Assembly (NCBI RefSeq): GCF_013403925.1
Contig: NZ_JABFDJ010000010.1
Coordinates: forward strand, 33,385-97,384
From: Winogradskyella wichelsiae
GTDB lineage: Bacteria > Bacteroidota > Bacteroidia > Flavobacteriales > Flavobacteriaceae
Direction of reading: 5' to 3'
DNA: 64,000 bases
Shown here piece by piece: positions 1-8,980 of this stretch (position 1 is its first letter; every line of letters begins with the position of its first letter). The translations under genes were made by a program, and so were the position numbers. A model generated the notes under the pieces. That model searched no databases, was not told where the DNA came from, and saw nothing but the letters and a program-made list of their open reading frames with translations.

Positions 1-1
1 A

Positions 2-70
2 CTTGTTGAAGCAACTGATACACTAAAATTAAATATAGAATCAGCACTAAAAACTCTAGGAAAAAGTTAA
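2..70 (+). CDS. dapA: 3' end of probable dapA (4-hydroxy-tetrahydrodipicolinate synthase), truncated by window edge
   Basis: Only the last 22 codons and the TAA are inside the window. The tail (reading ...LNIESALKTLGKS) resembles the C-terminus of flavobacterial DapA, which makes the lysine and cell-wall precursor from pyruvate and aspartate semialdehyde. In related genomes dapA lies directly upstream of bamD, as here. The call rests on this short tail and on gene order, so it is tentative. Confidence 0.5.
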   Translation, partial: LVEATDTLKLNIESALKTLGKS

Positions 71-153
71 ACTTTATATAAATTGATTTTAAGCCTATTT
101 GCAAAACTTACTTTAGCGAATAATAATTTTTTTTTAAATCCGTTAATAATGTT

Positions 154-161
154 TACTTTTG
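154..161 (+). promoter_or_regulatory. -7 promoter box TACTTTTG for bamD
   Basis: This is an exact match to the Bacteroidota sigma-ABfr -7 consensus TAnnTTTG. It lies 18 bases before the lipoprotein-type start at 179, giving a leader of about 13 bases. It also argues against the longer reading frame that opens at 83, since the promoter would be inside that coding region. Confidence 0.6.
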
Positions 162-178
162 CACACTGTTTAATATTT

Positions 179-991
179 ATGAAAAGAGGAATTTACATAT
201 TATTAGTTAGCATTTTATTTATTTCTTGTAGTGATTTTCAGAAAACATTGAAATCTGAAGATACAGCTGCAAAATTTGAAATGGCTAATGAGCTATACGA
301 TGCTGGAAAGTGGAATAAATCTTACAAACTGTTAGATCAAATTCTTCAACAATATAGAGGAAAACCACAAGCTGAAAAATTGACATTTATGCATGCTATG
401 TGCTCTTATCAGTTAAAGGACTATTACATTGCTAGTTTTCATTTTGATAAGTTTACAGATATATATCCTCAGAGTGAAAAAGAAGGGCAAGCCGCTTTTT
501 TAGCAGCTAAAGGCTATTATTTTAACTCCCCAGTTTATTCAAAAGATCAGAAAGAAACTATTGAAGCTATAGAAAAGTTACAATTGTTTGTCAATGGACA
601 TCCAAATTCTGAATATCTTAGTGAGGCTAACGAATTAGTTAAAGAATTAGATTTTAAGCTAGAGAAAAAAGCATTTGAAATAGGAAAACAGTATAACAAA
701 ATAGGTGGTTACACAGGAGATTATAATGCTTCAATTAAATCATTTAATAATTTTTTACTAGAATTTCCTGGTGCTTCATTAAGTAGCGAGGCTTACTATT
801 ATAGATTTGATTCTGCATACAATTTAGCTGTTTTAAGCGTTGACTATTTGAAAGAACAACGTCTTAAAGACGCTATGGGATATTATAATTCCTTAAAGAA
901 AACGTTTCCTAATTCAGAACATATGGAAGCAGCTTCTTTAATGAATGAAGAGTTACAACAACAATTAAATACGTTTACTACTAAAAGTTAG
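179..991 (+). CDS. bamD: BamD-like outer membrane protein assembly lipoprotein
   Basis: Predicted 270-residue lipoprotein of the BAM complex, which folds beta-barrel proteins into the outer membrane. From the start at 179 the protein opens with MKRG, a hydrophobic stretch and the lipobox ISC-S, so Cys16 is the probable lipidated residue. The rest is helical with TPR-like hairpins, including ANELYDAGKWNKSYKLLDQI, as in the family. The frame is open upstream to 83, but that extension has no signal sequence and would contain the promoter box at 154-161. It heads a same-strand group with rpoZ (9 bases on), coaBC, DUF4835 and recN. Confidence 0.85.
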   Translation: MKRGIYILLVSILFISCSDFQKTLKSEDTAAKFEMANELYDAGKWNKSYKLLDQILQQYRGKPQAEKLTFMHAMCSYQLKDYYIASFHFDKFTDIYPQSEKEGQAAFLAAKGYYFNSPVYSKDQKETIEAIEKLQLFVNGHPNSEYLSEANELVKELDFKLEKKAFEIGKQYNKIGGYTGDYNASIKSFNNFLLEFPGASLSSEAYYYRFDSAYNLAVLSVDYLKEQRLKDAMGYYNSLKKTFPNSEHMEAASLMNEELQQQLNTFTTKS

Positions 992-1000
992 ACATTATAA

Positions 1001-1330
1001 ATGATGGATTTAAAAAAGACCGATGCACCAGTAAGTACAATTACTTACGACAGAAACGAAATTGATGCTCCAACAGATAACATCTATGAAGCTATTTCTG
1101 TAATTGCTAGACGTGCAGAACAGATTAATACAGACATTAGACGTGAGTTAATTGACAAACTTGAAGAGTTTGCTACTTATAATGATAGTCTTGAAGAAAT
1201 TTTTGAAAACAAAGAACAAATTGAAGTTTCTAAGTTTTACGAAAAATTACCAAAACCACACGCATTAGCGGTTAAAGAGTGGCTTGATAATAAAATTTAT
1301 CATAGAAATACTGAGGATCCTCAGCCATAA
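1001..1330 (+). CDS. rpoZ: DNA-directed RNA polymerase omega subunit (flavobacterial RpoZ-like)
   Basis: Small acidic protein of 109 residues (108 if the second ATG at 1004 is used). It matches the Bacteroidota form of RNA polymerase omega, which helps assemble the beta' subunit. The block PTDNIYEAISVIARRAEQIN corresponds to the omega fold. The C-terminal part (SKFYEKLPKPHALAVKEWL) is typical of the flavobacterial subfamily. It starts 9 bases after bamD and precedes coaBC by 14 bases, which suggests cotranscription. Confidence 0.85.
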   Translation: MMDLKKTDAPVSTITYDRNEIDAPTDNIYEAISVIARRAEQINTDIRRELIDKLEEFATYNDSLEEIFENKEQIEVSKFYEKLPKPHALAVKEWLDNKIYHRNTEDPQP

Positions 1331-1344
1331 AATACCAACCTTAG

Positions 1345-2565
1345 ATGTCTATTCTAAAGGACAAGAATATTTTATTAGGCATTACCGCCGGTATTGCCGC
1401 ATATAAATCTGCTAACTTAGTCAGATTATTCATTAAAGCGGGCGCTAACGTTAAAGTCGTTATGACGCCTGCTTCTAAAGAATTCGTAACTCCACTTACC
1501 CTTTCTACATTATCTAAAAATCCAGTATATTCTACTTTTGTAGGAGAATCTGATGAAGAAAAAGATAATGAGGTTTGGAACAATCACGTAGATCTAGGTC
1601 TTTGGGCCGATATTTTTATTATAGCACCAGCTACAGCTAACACTATGGCTAAAATGGCAAATGGTGTTTGCGATAATATACTTTTAGCAACTTACCTTTC
1701 TGCTAAATGCCCCGTTTATTTTGCTCCAGCAATGGATTTAGACATGTATAAACATGAATCTACCAAAAAGTCATTCGAAAAATTAAGCTCTTACGGAAAT
1801 AAAATGATTCCTGCAGGCACGGGCGAATTAGCGAGTGGTTTAGTAGGTGAAGGGCGTATGGCAGAGCCAGAAGCTATTTTTAGTTTTATTGAAAAAGATA
1901 TTTTAGATCAATTACCATTAAGAGGGAAACGCATTTTAATCACAGCAGGACCAACTTATGAGGCTATTGACCCCGTTAGATTTATTGGTAATCACTCTAG
2001 TGGTAAAATGGGTTTTGAAATTGCTAGAGCAGCAGCAAATTTAGGAGCAGAAGTTATTTTAGTTTCAGGACCAACTCACGAAACTATATTAAGTAATTTC
2101 GTTTCTGTACAAAATGTTATAAGTGCAGACGATATGTATAAAGAAGTACATAAACATTTTAATACTTCAGATATTGCTATTCTATCTGCTGCAGTTGCAG
2201 ATTATAGGCCTAAGAATGTTGCCAATCAGAAAATAAAAAAGAAGGATCCAACGTTTACTATTGAGTTAGAAAAAACGAAGGATATTTTAAAGTCTCTTGG
2301 TGAGATTAAGGAAGACCAATTTTTAGTCGGTTTTGCACTTGAGACCAATAATGAATTAGAACACGCTAAAGGAAAATTGAAATCTAAAAATTTAGATCTC
2401 ATTGTTCTTAACTCTTTACAAGATAAAGGTGCTGGTTTTGGAGTATCAACAAATAAAGTTACATTTATAACTTCAGCTAACGTTGTTATTGAAAATGAAT
2501 TAAAATCAAAAACAGATGTTGCTAAAGATTTAATGGACCTTATATTAAAACAAACACATGCGTAA
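1345..2565 (+). CDS. coaBC: Bifunctional phosphopantothenoylcysteine decarboxylase / phosphopantothenate-cysteine ligase
   Basis: CoA biosynthesis enzyme of 406 residues, usual for the fused family. The N-terminal flavoprotein half (CoaC, about residues 1-185) has the GITAGIAAYKS nucleotide region and the PAMDLDMY substrate loop, the flavobacterial variant of PxMNxxMW. The C-terminal half (CoaB) has ITAGPTYEAIDPVRFIGNHS and SSGKMG, which bind the nucleotide and substrate. It joins cysteine to 4'-phosphopantothenate and decarboxylates the product. The last enzyme of the same pathway, coaE, is also in this window at 9945. The 3' end overlaps the next gene by 8 bases. Confidence 0.95.
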   Translation: MSILKDKNILLGITAGIAAYKSANLVRLFIKAGANVKVVMTPASKEFVTPLTLSTLSKNPVYSTFVGESDEEKDNEVWNNHVDLGLWADIFIIAPATANTMAKMANGVCDNILLATYLSAKCPVYFAPAMDLDMYKHESTKKSFEKLSSYGNKMIPAGTGELASGLVGEGRMAEPEAIFSFIEKDILDQLPLRGKRILITAGPTYEAIDPVRFIGNHSSGKMGFEIARAAANLGAEVILVSGPTHETILSNFVSVQNVISADDMYKEVHKHFNTSDIAILSAAVADYRPKNVANQKIKKKDPTFTIELEKTKDILKSLGEIKEDQFLVGFALETNNELEHAKGKLKSKNLDLIVLNSLQDKGAGFGVSTNKVTFITSANVVIENELKSKTDVAKDLMDLILKQTHA

Positions 2566-3445
2566 CCTCTATTTTTTAGTAGCTTTTTTATTTACTGCTG
2601 TAATATCTGCTCAAGAACTTAATTGTACAGTAAGTGTTATAGCACAACAAACAGGTAATGAGAATAACGTAATCTATAAGACATTAGGAACTCAGCTAAC
2701 TGAATTTGTGAATAATACAAAGTGGACAAAAAAATCATTTGGTCAGCAAGAACGTATTAATTGTAGTATGGTAATTAACGTTACCGAACAAAATAATAAT
2801 TTATTTTCAGCGACGCTTCAGGTATCTTCTTCTAGACCTGTTTTTAACTCTAGTTATAGTACACCTGTATATAATTATAATGACAAAAGTTTTAATTTTG
2901 AATATGTAGCATTTCAAAATTTAGTTTATAATGAGAGTCAATTCGAATCTAATTTAATATCTGCATTGTCATTTCATGTGTACATGATTTTAGGTATGGA
3001 TGGTGATACTTTTGAACTTAACGGAGGAGATGAATACTTTAGTCAGGCACAAACAATAGCAAATTATTCTCAACAACTAACAGGACAAGGATGGAAATTA
3101 GAAGACGGTTTACAATCTAAATTTTCGTTAATTACAAATCTAATGTCTCCAACTTATAAAGCAATCCGATCTACAATGTATAAATATCATATAGAAGGGT
3201 TAGACCTTATGAGTGAGGATCCAAAGGATAGTAAAATGCAAATTATTACTGCATTAAATGATTTGCAAAAAACGCACAATGTAAGACCAAACTCTTATTT
3301 AATGCGCGTGTTTTTTGATGCAAAGGCAGATGAAATTACAGATATATTATCTGGTGGGCCAAGCGTTAATGTCAGAGATGCTATAGATCTATTAGGTAAA
3401 GTAGCACCAATGCATTCTCAGAAATGGAGAAATATTAAATACTAA
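2558..3445 (+). CDS. DUF4835 family secreted protein (PorD-like)
   Basis: Protein of 295 residues with a cleavable signal peptide (hydrophobic residues 4-17, then SAQ). It belongs to the DUF4835 family conserved beside recN in Bacteroidota. I recall members being labelled PorD, a type IX secretion component, but the sequence itself does not prove this. Its start overlaps the end of coaBC by 8 bases, a sign of translational coupling. The mature part holds no catalytic motif that I recognise. Confidence 0.75.
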   Translation: MRNLYFLVAFLFTAVISAQELNCTVSVIAQQTGNENNVIYKTLGTQLTEFVNNTKWTKKSFGQQERINCSMVINVTEQNNNLFSATLQVSSSRPVFNSSYSTPVYNYNDKSFNFEYVAFQNLVYNESQFESNLISALSFHVYMILGMDGDTFELNGGDEYFSQAQTIANYSQQLTGQGWKLEDGLQSKFSLITNLMSPTYKAIRSTMYKYHIEGLDLMSEDPKDSKMQIITALNDLQKTHNVRPNSYLMRVFFDAKADEITDILSGGPSVNVRDAIDLLGKVAPMHSQKWRNIKY

Positions 3446-3598
3446 TTTATAATCTTTCTCGAATTCAGCTATCTTTTCTTGAAATCCCGAAGGCAAAAAA
3501 AGTTTTATCTAACGTATTAAAACTTTCAAAATTTAAAGTTTTTTTTCATTTTACTAACTCGTAAAATCTTAATTTTACACTAATAAAATTATATAAGA

Positions 3599-5251
3599 TT
3601 GCTGACATCTCTTTACATAAAAAACTACGCGCTCATAGATGAGTTAAATGTTTCATTTAATAACGGTTTAACCATTATTACAGGAGAAACAGGTGCGGGT
3701 AAGTCTATTCTATTAGGTGGTTTATCTTTAGTTTTAGGCAAACGAGCAGATTTAAGTCAGGTTAAAGATGCCAATGAAAAATGTATTATAGAAGCTGTAT
3801 TTAATATAGCTAATTACGATTTAAGTTTACTGTTTAAATCTCTAGATTTAGATTATGATGTACAAACTATAATTAGAAGAGAAATTTTACCATCAGGAAA
3901 ATCCAGGGCGTTTATCAACGACAGTCCTGTAACTCTAGAAACTCTAGGTGTTTTGAGTACCAATCTTATAGATATTCATTCGCAACACCAAACCCAGCAG
4001 TTAACTCAAGACGATTATCAATTTAAGGTCATTGATGCTTTAGCAGCAAATAAATTAAATTTAGAAGAATTTTTAAAGCAATTAAGAATTTATAAAAAGT
4101 TAGAAAAGTCTTTAGAAGAATTAAAGTTATCTAAAGCAGAATTAATAAAAGAATACGATTATAATCTCTTTCTATCTAAAGAATTAAATGAAGTTAATTT
4201 AGAGAAAATTAATCTTGAAGATTTAGAAGCTCAATACGAAGAATTAAATAACGTAGAGATAATTGGAGAGAAATTAACAAGCGTAAAATCAATTTTAAGT
4301 ACTGAAGATTTAGGAATTACAGACCAACTTAATTCTGTAAAACAAGAATTGTCTAAAATTGCAACTTTTGGTATTTCTTACGAAAATTTAAAAGAACGTA
4401 TAGCCAGTGTCAGTATTGAATTAGATGATGTCTTATTAGAAATAGACAATCTAGAAGACAAATTATCTTCAGACCCACAAGAGTTAGAGCGTATCAATAG
4501 TAAGCTTCAAATTATAAATAATTTATTTCAAAAACATTCTGTTTTAGAGATTAACGAATTAATTGAAATTCGTAACGATTTACAATTAAAGATTAATAAT
4601 ACAGAAAGTTTAGATCAATCAATTAAAGAGAAGGAGCAAGAAATTTTAAAAGCAAATGAGAAATTAGATCAATTAGCTTTAAAAATTCATAAGAATAGAA
4701 AAAAAATAATCCCTGTGTTTGTTTCTAAATTAGAAGCTATTCTTACAGAGTTAGGTATGCCAAACGCAAAGTTTAAAGTAGAGTTAAAACCACTAAACCA
4801 TTTTGTTAAAAATGGAAAAGATAATTTACAATTTCTGTTTATGGCAAATAAAGGTTCTACGTTTAATGAACTTAAAAAATCAGCATCAGGAGGTGAGTTA
4901 TCTCGTATTATGTTAGCTATTAAATCTATTTTAGCAGAATATATTCAACTACCATCGATAATGTTTGACGAAATTGATACCGGAGTTTCTGGTGAAATAT
5001 CTAATAAGATGGGAGACATTATGAAACAAATGAGTGGAACAATGCAAGTCTTTGCAATTACACATTTACCACAAATTGCGGCAAAAGGGAGTTCGCACTT
5101 TAAAGTTTATAAAATGGATATTGAAGACATTACACATACCAATCTTAAAAAACTAAATGAAGAAGAAAGAGTCGTAGAGATTGCTCAAATGTTAGGAGGA
5201 TTGTCTATTACAGATTCTGCCATGGCACATGCAAAACAATTATTAAATTGA
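3599..5251 (+). CDS. recN: DNA repair protein RecN
   Basis: SMC-like ATPase of 550 residues that acts on chromosomes with double-strand breaks. Walker A is GETGAGKS near residue 30. A long coiled coil occupies roughly residues 150-370. The C-terminal half carries the SASGGELSRIMLA signature and Walker B IMFDEIDTGVSG, with ITHLPQIA as the switch region. The start is TTG: the leading LTSLYIKNYALIDEL matches the family N-terminus with nothing missing, and no ATG fits. A 153-base gap separates it from DUF4835, so it may have its own weak promoter. Confidence 0.95.
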   Translation: MLTSLYIKNYALIDELNVSFNNGLTIITGETGAGKSILLGGLSLVLGKRADLSQVKDANEKCIIEAVFNIANYDLSLLFKSLDLDYDVQTIIRREILPSGKSRAFINDSPVTLETLGVLSTNLIDIHSQHQTQQLTQDDYQFKVIDALAANKLNLEEFLKQLRIYKKLEKSLEELKLSKAELIKEYDYNLFLSKELNEVNLEKINLEDLEAQYEELNNVEIIGEKLTSVKSILSTEDLGITDQLNSVKQELSKIATFGISYENLKERIASVSIELDDVLLEIDNLEDKLSSDPQELERINSKLQIINNLFQKHSVLEINELIEIRNDLQLKINNTESLDQSIKEKEQEILKANEKLDQLALKIHKNRKKIIPVFVSKLEAILTELGMPNAKFKVELKPLNHFVKNGKDNLQFLFMANKGSTFNELKKSASGGELSRIMLAIKSILAEYIQLPSIMFDEIDTGVSGEISNKMGDIMKQMSGTMQVFAITHLPQIAAKGSSHFKVYKMDIEDITHTNLKKLNEEERVVEIAQMLGGLSITDSAMAHAKQLLN

Positions 5252-5298
5252 TTGCTGTAATTAAAACGATTAATTATAGTTTGAAAAACGGATTATAA

Positions 5299-5327
5299 TT
5301 GCATTTTAATTATAAACATTATCTTTG
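5299..5327 (+). promoter_or_regulatory. Bacteroidota promoter for fabI (TTG ... TATCTTTG)
   Basis: The -33 TTG is at 5299-5301 and the -7 box TATCTTTG at 5320-5327, with 18 bases between them. Both match the sigma-ABfr consensus. Transcription should start near 5331, giving a leader of about 54 bases. Confidence 0.65.
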
Positions 5328-5384
5328 AAAATTATTCAACACAACAACTTATACTCAATTAAAAAACAACTTAACTAAAAGAAG

Positions 5385-6203
5385 ATGTCATATAATTTAC
5401 TAAAAGGAAAAAGAGGTATCATATTCGGAGCATTAGATGAAAATTCTATCGCTTGGAAAACAGCAGAACGTGTGCACGAAGAAGGTGGAACGTTTGTATT
5501 AACAAATGCACCAGTAGCAATGCGTATGGGGCAAATTAATGAGCTGGCTGAAAAAACAGGATCTCAAGTCATTCCTGCAGATGCAACTTCTGAAGAAGAT
5601 CTTAAAAACTTAGTAGAGCAATCTATGGAAATCTTAGGAGGTAAAATTGATTTTGTCTTACATTCTATAGGTATGTCTATCAATGTAAGAAAAGGTAAAC
5701 ACTACACTGATCAAAACTATGCATGGACGCAAAAGGGAACAGATGTTTCTGCAATGTCTTTCCATAAAGTAATGCAAACGCTTTATAAAGCAGATGCTAT
5801 GAACGAGTGGGGGAGTATAGTCGCTTTAACCTATATGGCTGCTCAACGTGTTTTTCCAGATTATAATGATATGGCAGATAACAAAGCATTTTTGGAAAGT
5901 GTAGCGCGTAGTTTTGGTTATTTCTTCGGAAAAGATAAAAAAGTACGTGTTAATACTATTTCTCAATCACCAACACCAACAACAGCCGGGAGTGGTGTTA
6001 AAGGGTTTGATGGTTTTATTTCTTATGCAGATAAAATGTCGCCGTTAGGAAATGCTACAGCAATGGACTGTGCTAATTATACGATAACATTATTTAGCGA
6101 TTTAACAAAACGTGTAACACTGCAAAACCTTTATAATGATGGAGGTTTTAGTAATATGGGAGTAAGCGATGCTGTTATGGAAGCCTTTGTAGATAAGCAA
6201 TAA
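5385..6203 (+). CDS. fabI: Enoyl-[acyl-carrier-protein] reductase (NADH), FabI
   Basis: Protein of 272 residues in the short-chain dehydrogenase fold, specialised for the last reduction of each round of fatty acid elongation. The N-terminal GIIFGALDENSIAWK motif is the FabI nucleotide-binding loop. The catalytic pair is the Y-x6-K of PDYNDMADNK. The loop VRVNTISQSPTPTTAGSG corresponds to the substrate-binding loop. It stands alone between a consensus promoter and a strong terminator, so it is probably monocistronic. Confidence 0.95.
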   Translation: MSYNLLKGKRGIIFGALDENSIAWKTAERVHEEGGTFVLTNAPVAMRMGQINELAEKTGSQVIPADATSEEDLKNLVEQSMEILGGKIDFVLHSIGMSINVRKGKHYTDQNYAWTQKGTDVSAMSFHKVMQTLYKADAMNEWGSIVALTYMAAQRVFPDYNDMADNKAFLESVARSFGYFFGKDKKVRVNTISQSPTPTTAGSGVKGFDGFISYADKMSPLGNATAMDCANYTITLFSDLTKRVTLQNLYNDGGFSNMGVSDAVMEAFVDKQ

Positions 6204-6223
6204 ATAAATCAATTTTTTAAGAT

Positions 6224-6259
6224 AAGCCTTTACATTAATTTAATGTAAAGGCTTTTTTT
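6224..6259 (+). terminator. Rho-independent terminator after fabI
   Basis: A 15-base-pair perfect stem (AAGCCTTTACATTAA / TTAATGTAAAGGCTT) with a one-base nominal loop is followed by seven Ts. It starts about 20 bases after the fabI stop. Confidence 0.9.
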
Positions 6260-6430
6260 GTGGGTATAATTTAATTTTAGTAGCATATTATATGAATCGA
6301 AAGTAAACTCAAGGTTAAAAACCGCTATTTGTCGTTAATATGTGTGCTTAGTCGATTGCTTGATAGGATTTAATAATATTATAAAGTTTTAACATATTTT
6401 TAGAGAATAACTAACTTAAAATATGATTTT

Positions 6431-7807
6431 ATGAAAAAAATTACTTTATTATTTTTATTTGTTTTTGGGCTTTTGTCATTCGGTTATGCTCAAGTTTCAC
6501 AAAATTTTGCAGCTGATGGAGCTGACTCTGATCCAACGGTATTAACTATTGAAAGCACTGATATTACTGTGAACGGTAGTGATCCAATCACAGCAATTTC
6601 ATTAGGTGATTTTACATCGCATTACAATGGATCAGGCGGATCTACTGAGTATTGTGGAGTTTGGTATGATTTTGATCTAGCAGTTGTTGGTGGTATTTCG
6701 GATGGAACGAGTATTTCTGCAGGATGTGACGTTGATTTTAATGGGATGGATGTTACTGGGTTTACCACGATTACTATTACCTCGAATAATATTGATAACT
6801 TTCCAGACATTGTGTATTTCGATATTGATTTAGACGTTACTTTTACTGTTTCTAGCGCACCAGCATGTGATGCCGTTTTAACAGAAACTGTAAATACTGG
6901 AGTAAGTGGTAATATTTCATGGTCTGAAGCGACTGGGCAAGTAGATAATTACGATGTAACAGTAGGTACTGCTTCTGGTTTATCAGATGTTTATTTTGAA
7001 ACTTTAGGAAATGTTTTAACAACAGAAATTGGAGCTTTATTAAATGGTACTACTTATTATGTGACTATTACACCATCTAATTTTATAGGTGCACCGACAG
7101 ATTGCGCAGAGCAATCTTTTACTACTGTCACATTACCTGACAATGATAATTGTGCAAATGCAATTGCTTTAACACCAGGAGGAGTTTTTGCTGACAACCC
7201 TGTTGATGGAACTGTTGCAGGAGCAACGGCTGATGCGGAAGCTGCTTCTTGTGGTTCTGATGGTTCAGGTGTTTGGTATTCAGTAATTGTTCCGGCATCA
7301 GGTGATATTACTTTTGAAGTTGGTCCTGATTCAGATACTGGTACAACTACATTTGATTCTGTTATTGAAGCATTCACAGGTACATGTGGTGCGTTAACGT
7401 CTATTGATTGTGATGATGACGGTGCAGCAACAGCAAGTTTTTCAGAACTGAGTTTAACCGGTTTAGTAGCTGGAGAGATCGTTTACTTTAGAGTTTGGGA
7501 ATATGGAGGTGATGAAGTAGAAGCTTTTTCAGTTTCAGCATTCAATGCTACTTTAAGCGTTGGAGATTTTGAAAACGAGGCAGCATTTACATATTACCCT
7601 AACCCAGTTAAAAATACATTAACGTTAAATGCTAAAAATACAATAGAGCAGGTAGCAATGTATAACATGTTAGGTCAAGAAGTATTAAGGGCTAATCCTA
7701 ATACTTTAAACAGTAATTTAGATATGTCTACTTTACAAACAGGTACTTATTTTGTTAAAGTAACAATAGGTAATGTTACAGAAACGATAAGAGTGATGAA
7801 GCAGTAA
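6431..7807 (+). CDS. Secreted protein with fibronectin-like region and type IX secretion C-terminal signal
   Basis: Protein of 458 residues. It opens with a Sec signal peptide (residues 1-21, ending YAQ). The middle holds a fibronectin type III-like segment (about 145-235) and an acidic domain beginning DNDNCANAI, of a type found in flavobacterial surface proteins. The last 75 residues form a type A sorting domain (YYPNPVKNTLTLN, MYNMLGQEV, GTYFVKV, ending IRVMKQ). This domain sends proteins through the type IX system to the cell surface or medium. The composition is rich in D, G, S and T, as in extracellular proteins. No catalytic motif was seen, and the ligand is unknown. Confidence 0.85.
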   Translation: MKKITLLFLFVFGLLSFGYAQVSQNFAADGADSDPTVLTIESTDITVNGSDPITAISLGDFTSHYNGSGGSTEYCGVWYDFDLAVVGGISDGTSISAGCDVDFNGMDVTGFTTITITSNNIDNFPDIVYFDIDLDVTFTVSSAPACDAVLTETVNTGVSGNISWSEATGQVDNYDVTVGTASGLSDVYFETLGNVLTTEIGALLNGTTYYVTITPSNFIGAPTDCAEQSFTTVTLPDNDNCANAIALTPGGVFADNPVDGTVAGATADAEAASCGSDGSGVWYSVIVPASGDITFEVGPDSDTGTTTFDSVIEAFTGTCGALTSIDCDDDGAATASFSELSLTGLVAGEIVYFRVWEYGGDEVEAFSVSAFNATLSVGDFENEAAFTYYPNPVKNTLTLNAKNTIEQVAMYNMLGQEVLRANPNTLNSNLDMSTLQTGTYFVKVTIGNVTETIRVMKQ

Positions 7808-7836
7808 TTTGTTTAAAACACTTTATTAATAATATT

Positions 7837-7861
7837 AAAGCCGCTGTATAGCGGCTTTTTT
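7837..7861 (+). terminator. Rho-independent terminator after the type IX secreted protein
   Basis: Stem AAAGCCGCT / AGCGGCTTT with a four-base loop is followed by a T run, 30 bases after the stop codon. Confidence 0.85.
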
Positions 7862-7906
7862 ATGCTTAAATTCTAAGAGATTTATTTTGAATAAAATTAA
7901 ATTGAA

Positions 7907-8011
7907 ATGTCTGTATTTAAAGCAAAGTATGCATTACTTTTTGTGATTGGTTTATTTACCTTTGTAGTCTATGGAGCGCATGAATTTTTCATTTATTATC
8001 CCGGTTTATAA
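7907..8011 (+). CDS. Possible 34-residue membrane peptide overlapping the glycosyltransferase start
   Basis: A short frame beginning MSVFKAKYALLFVIGLF has one hydrophobic helix. It overlaps the first 32 bases of the glycosyltransferase in another frame. It fills the space between the upstream terminator and the next gene, where a leader would be expected. It may be a real small membrane protein, a remnant of a longer gene, or chance. I recognise no family. Confidence 0.3.
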   Translation: MSVFKAKYALLFVIGLFTFVVYGAHEFFIYYPGL

Positions 8012-8978
8012 TAGACCTAACGAAATTAAAGAGCTTTTAGATAGTTTTTTAAAATTAGAAACGGAAGATGATTATGAAATTGTAATTATTGAAGACGGTT
8101 CTACAGAATCTTCAGAAGGGGTTGTTAAAAGTTTCAAAAATGAATTAAATATTTCTTATTATTTTAAGTCAAATTCTGGCCCAGGAGATTCTAGAAATTA
8201 TGGTATGAAAAAGGCAAAAGGGAACTATTTTATTATCTTAGATTCTGATGTGTTGTTGCCTTCTAATTATTTAATTGAAGTAAAAACCTTTTTAGATAAT
8301 TCTTACTATGATTGTTTTGGAGGACCAGATGCTGCACACCCTTCGTTTTCTAACCTTCAGAAAGCCATTAATTTTTCGATGACATCTTTTATAACCACAG
8401 GTGGTATAAGAGGAGGAAAACAAAAAATTGAAGATTTTCAACCAAGAAGTTTTAATATGGGGTTATCTAAAAAAGCATTTTTAGCTTCAGGTGGATTCGG
8501 TAAAATTCACCCAGGTGAAGATCCTGATTTATCTTTGCGTTTACATCAATTAAACTTTAAAACCACATTGATAGAAAATGCATTTGTTTATCATAAAAGA
8601 CGTATATCTTGGTCTAAATTTTATAAACAAGTAAATAAATTTGGTATGGTTAGACCTATACTTAATCAATGGCATCCAAGTTCTAAAAGTATTGTTTACT
8701 GGTTTCCTACAATATTTAGCCTTGGTTTTATAATTGCTACAATCTTAGCATTGTTTCAACTTAATTTACCATTATATTTATATGGATTTTATTCTGTAGT
8801 TGCATTTATATTGGCCCTAATTTCAAATAGAAGTTTTAGTGTGGCAATACAGTCTTTATTAGCAATAGGCATTCAATTTTTTGGTTATGGTTTTGGGTTT
8901 TTAAAATCTACTTTTTATATATTGATTTTAAAAAGAGATCCTAAAAAATCATTTCCTCAATTATTTTTTTTAAATTAA
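7980..8978 (+). CDS. Family 2 glycosyltransferase, membrane-anchored
   Basis: Protein of 332 residues with a GT-A fold. The N-terminal FSFIIPVYNRPNEI and IIEDGST bind the nucleotide sugar. The metal-binding D-x-D is DSD at residues 88-90. GEDPDLSLRL is the acceptor-side ED motif. The C-terminal 90 residues contain two or three membrane helices, so the enzyme faces the cytoplasm from the inner membrane. I use the ATG at 7980 because the family starts MNFSFIIP; an in-frame ATG at 7971 adds three residues. It lies directly upstream of the YbbR-like gene (2 bases). The sugar and acceptor cannot be told. Confidence 0.85.
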   Translation: MNFSFIIPVYNRPNEIKELLDSFLKLETEDDYEIVIIEDGSTESSEGVVKSFKNELNISYYFKSNSGPGDSRNYGMKKAKGNYFIILDSDVLLPSNYLIEVKTFLDNSYYDCFGGPDAAHPSFSNLQKAINFSMTSFITTGGIRGGKQKIEDFQPRSFNMGLSKKAFLASGGFGKIHPGEDPDLSLRLHQLNFKTTLIENAFVYHKRRISWSKFYKQVNKFGMVRPILNQWHPSSKSIVYWFPTIFSLGFIIATILALFQLNLPLYLYGFYSVVAFILALISNRSFSVAIQSLLAIGIQFFGYGFGFLKSTFYILILKRDPKKSFPQLFFLN

Positions 8979-8980
8979 AA

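Noticed and set aside
83..178. N-terminal extension of the bamD frame
   Set aside because: It lacks a signal peptide and would contain the -7 box at 154-161; the lipoprotein start at 179 fits the family.
7057..7377. Minus-strand frame inside the type IX secreted protein
   Set aside because: Composition mirrors the D/G/S/T-rich plus-strand gene and it has no family features; treated as a shadow.
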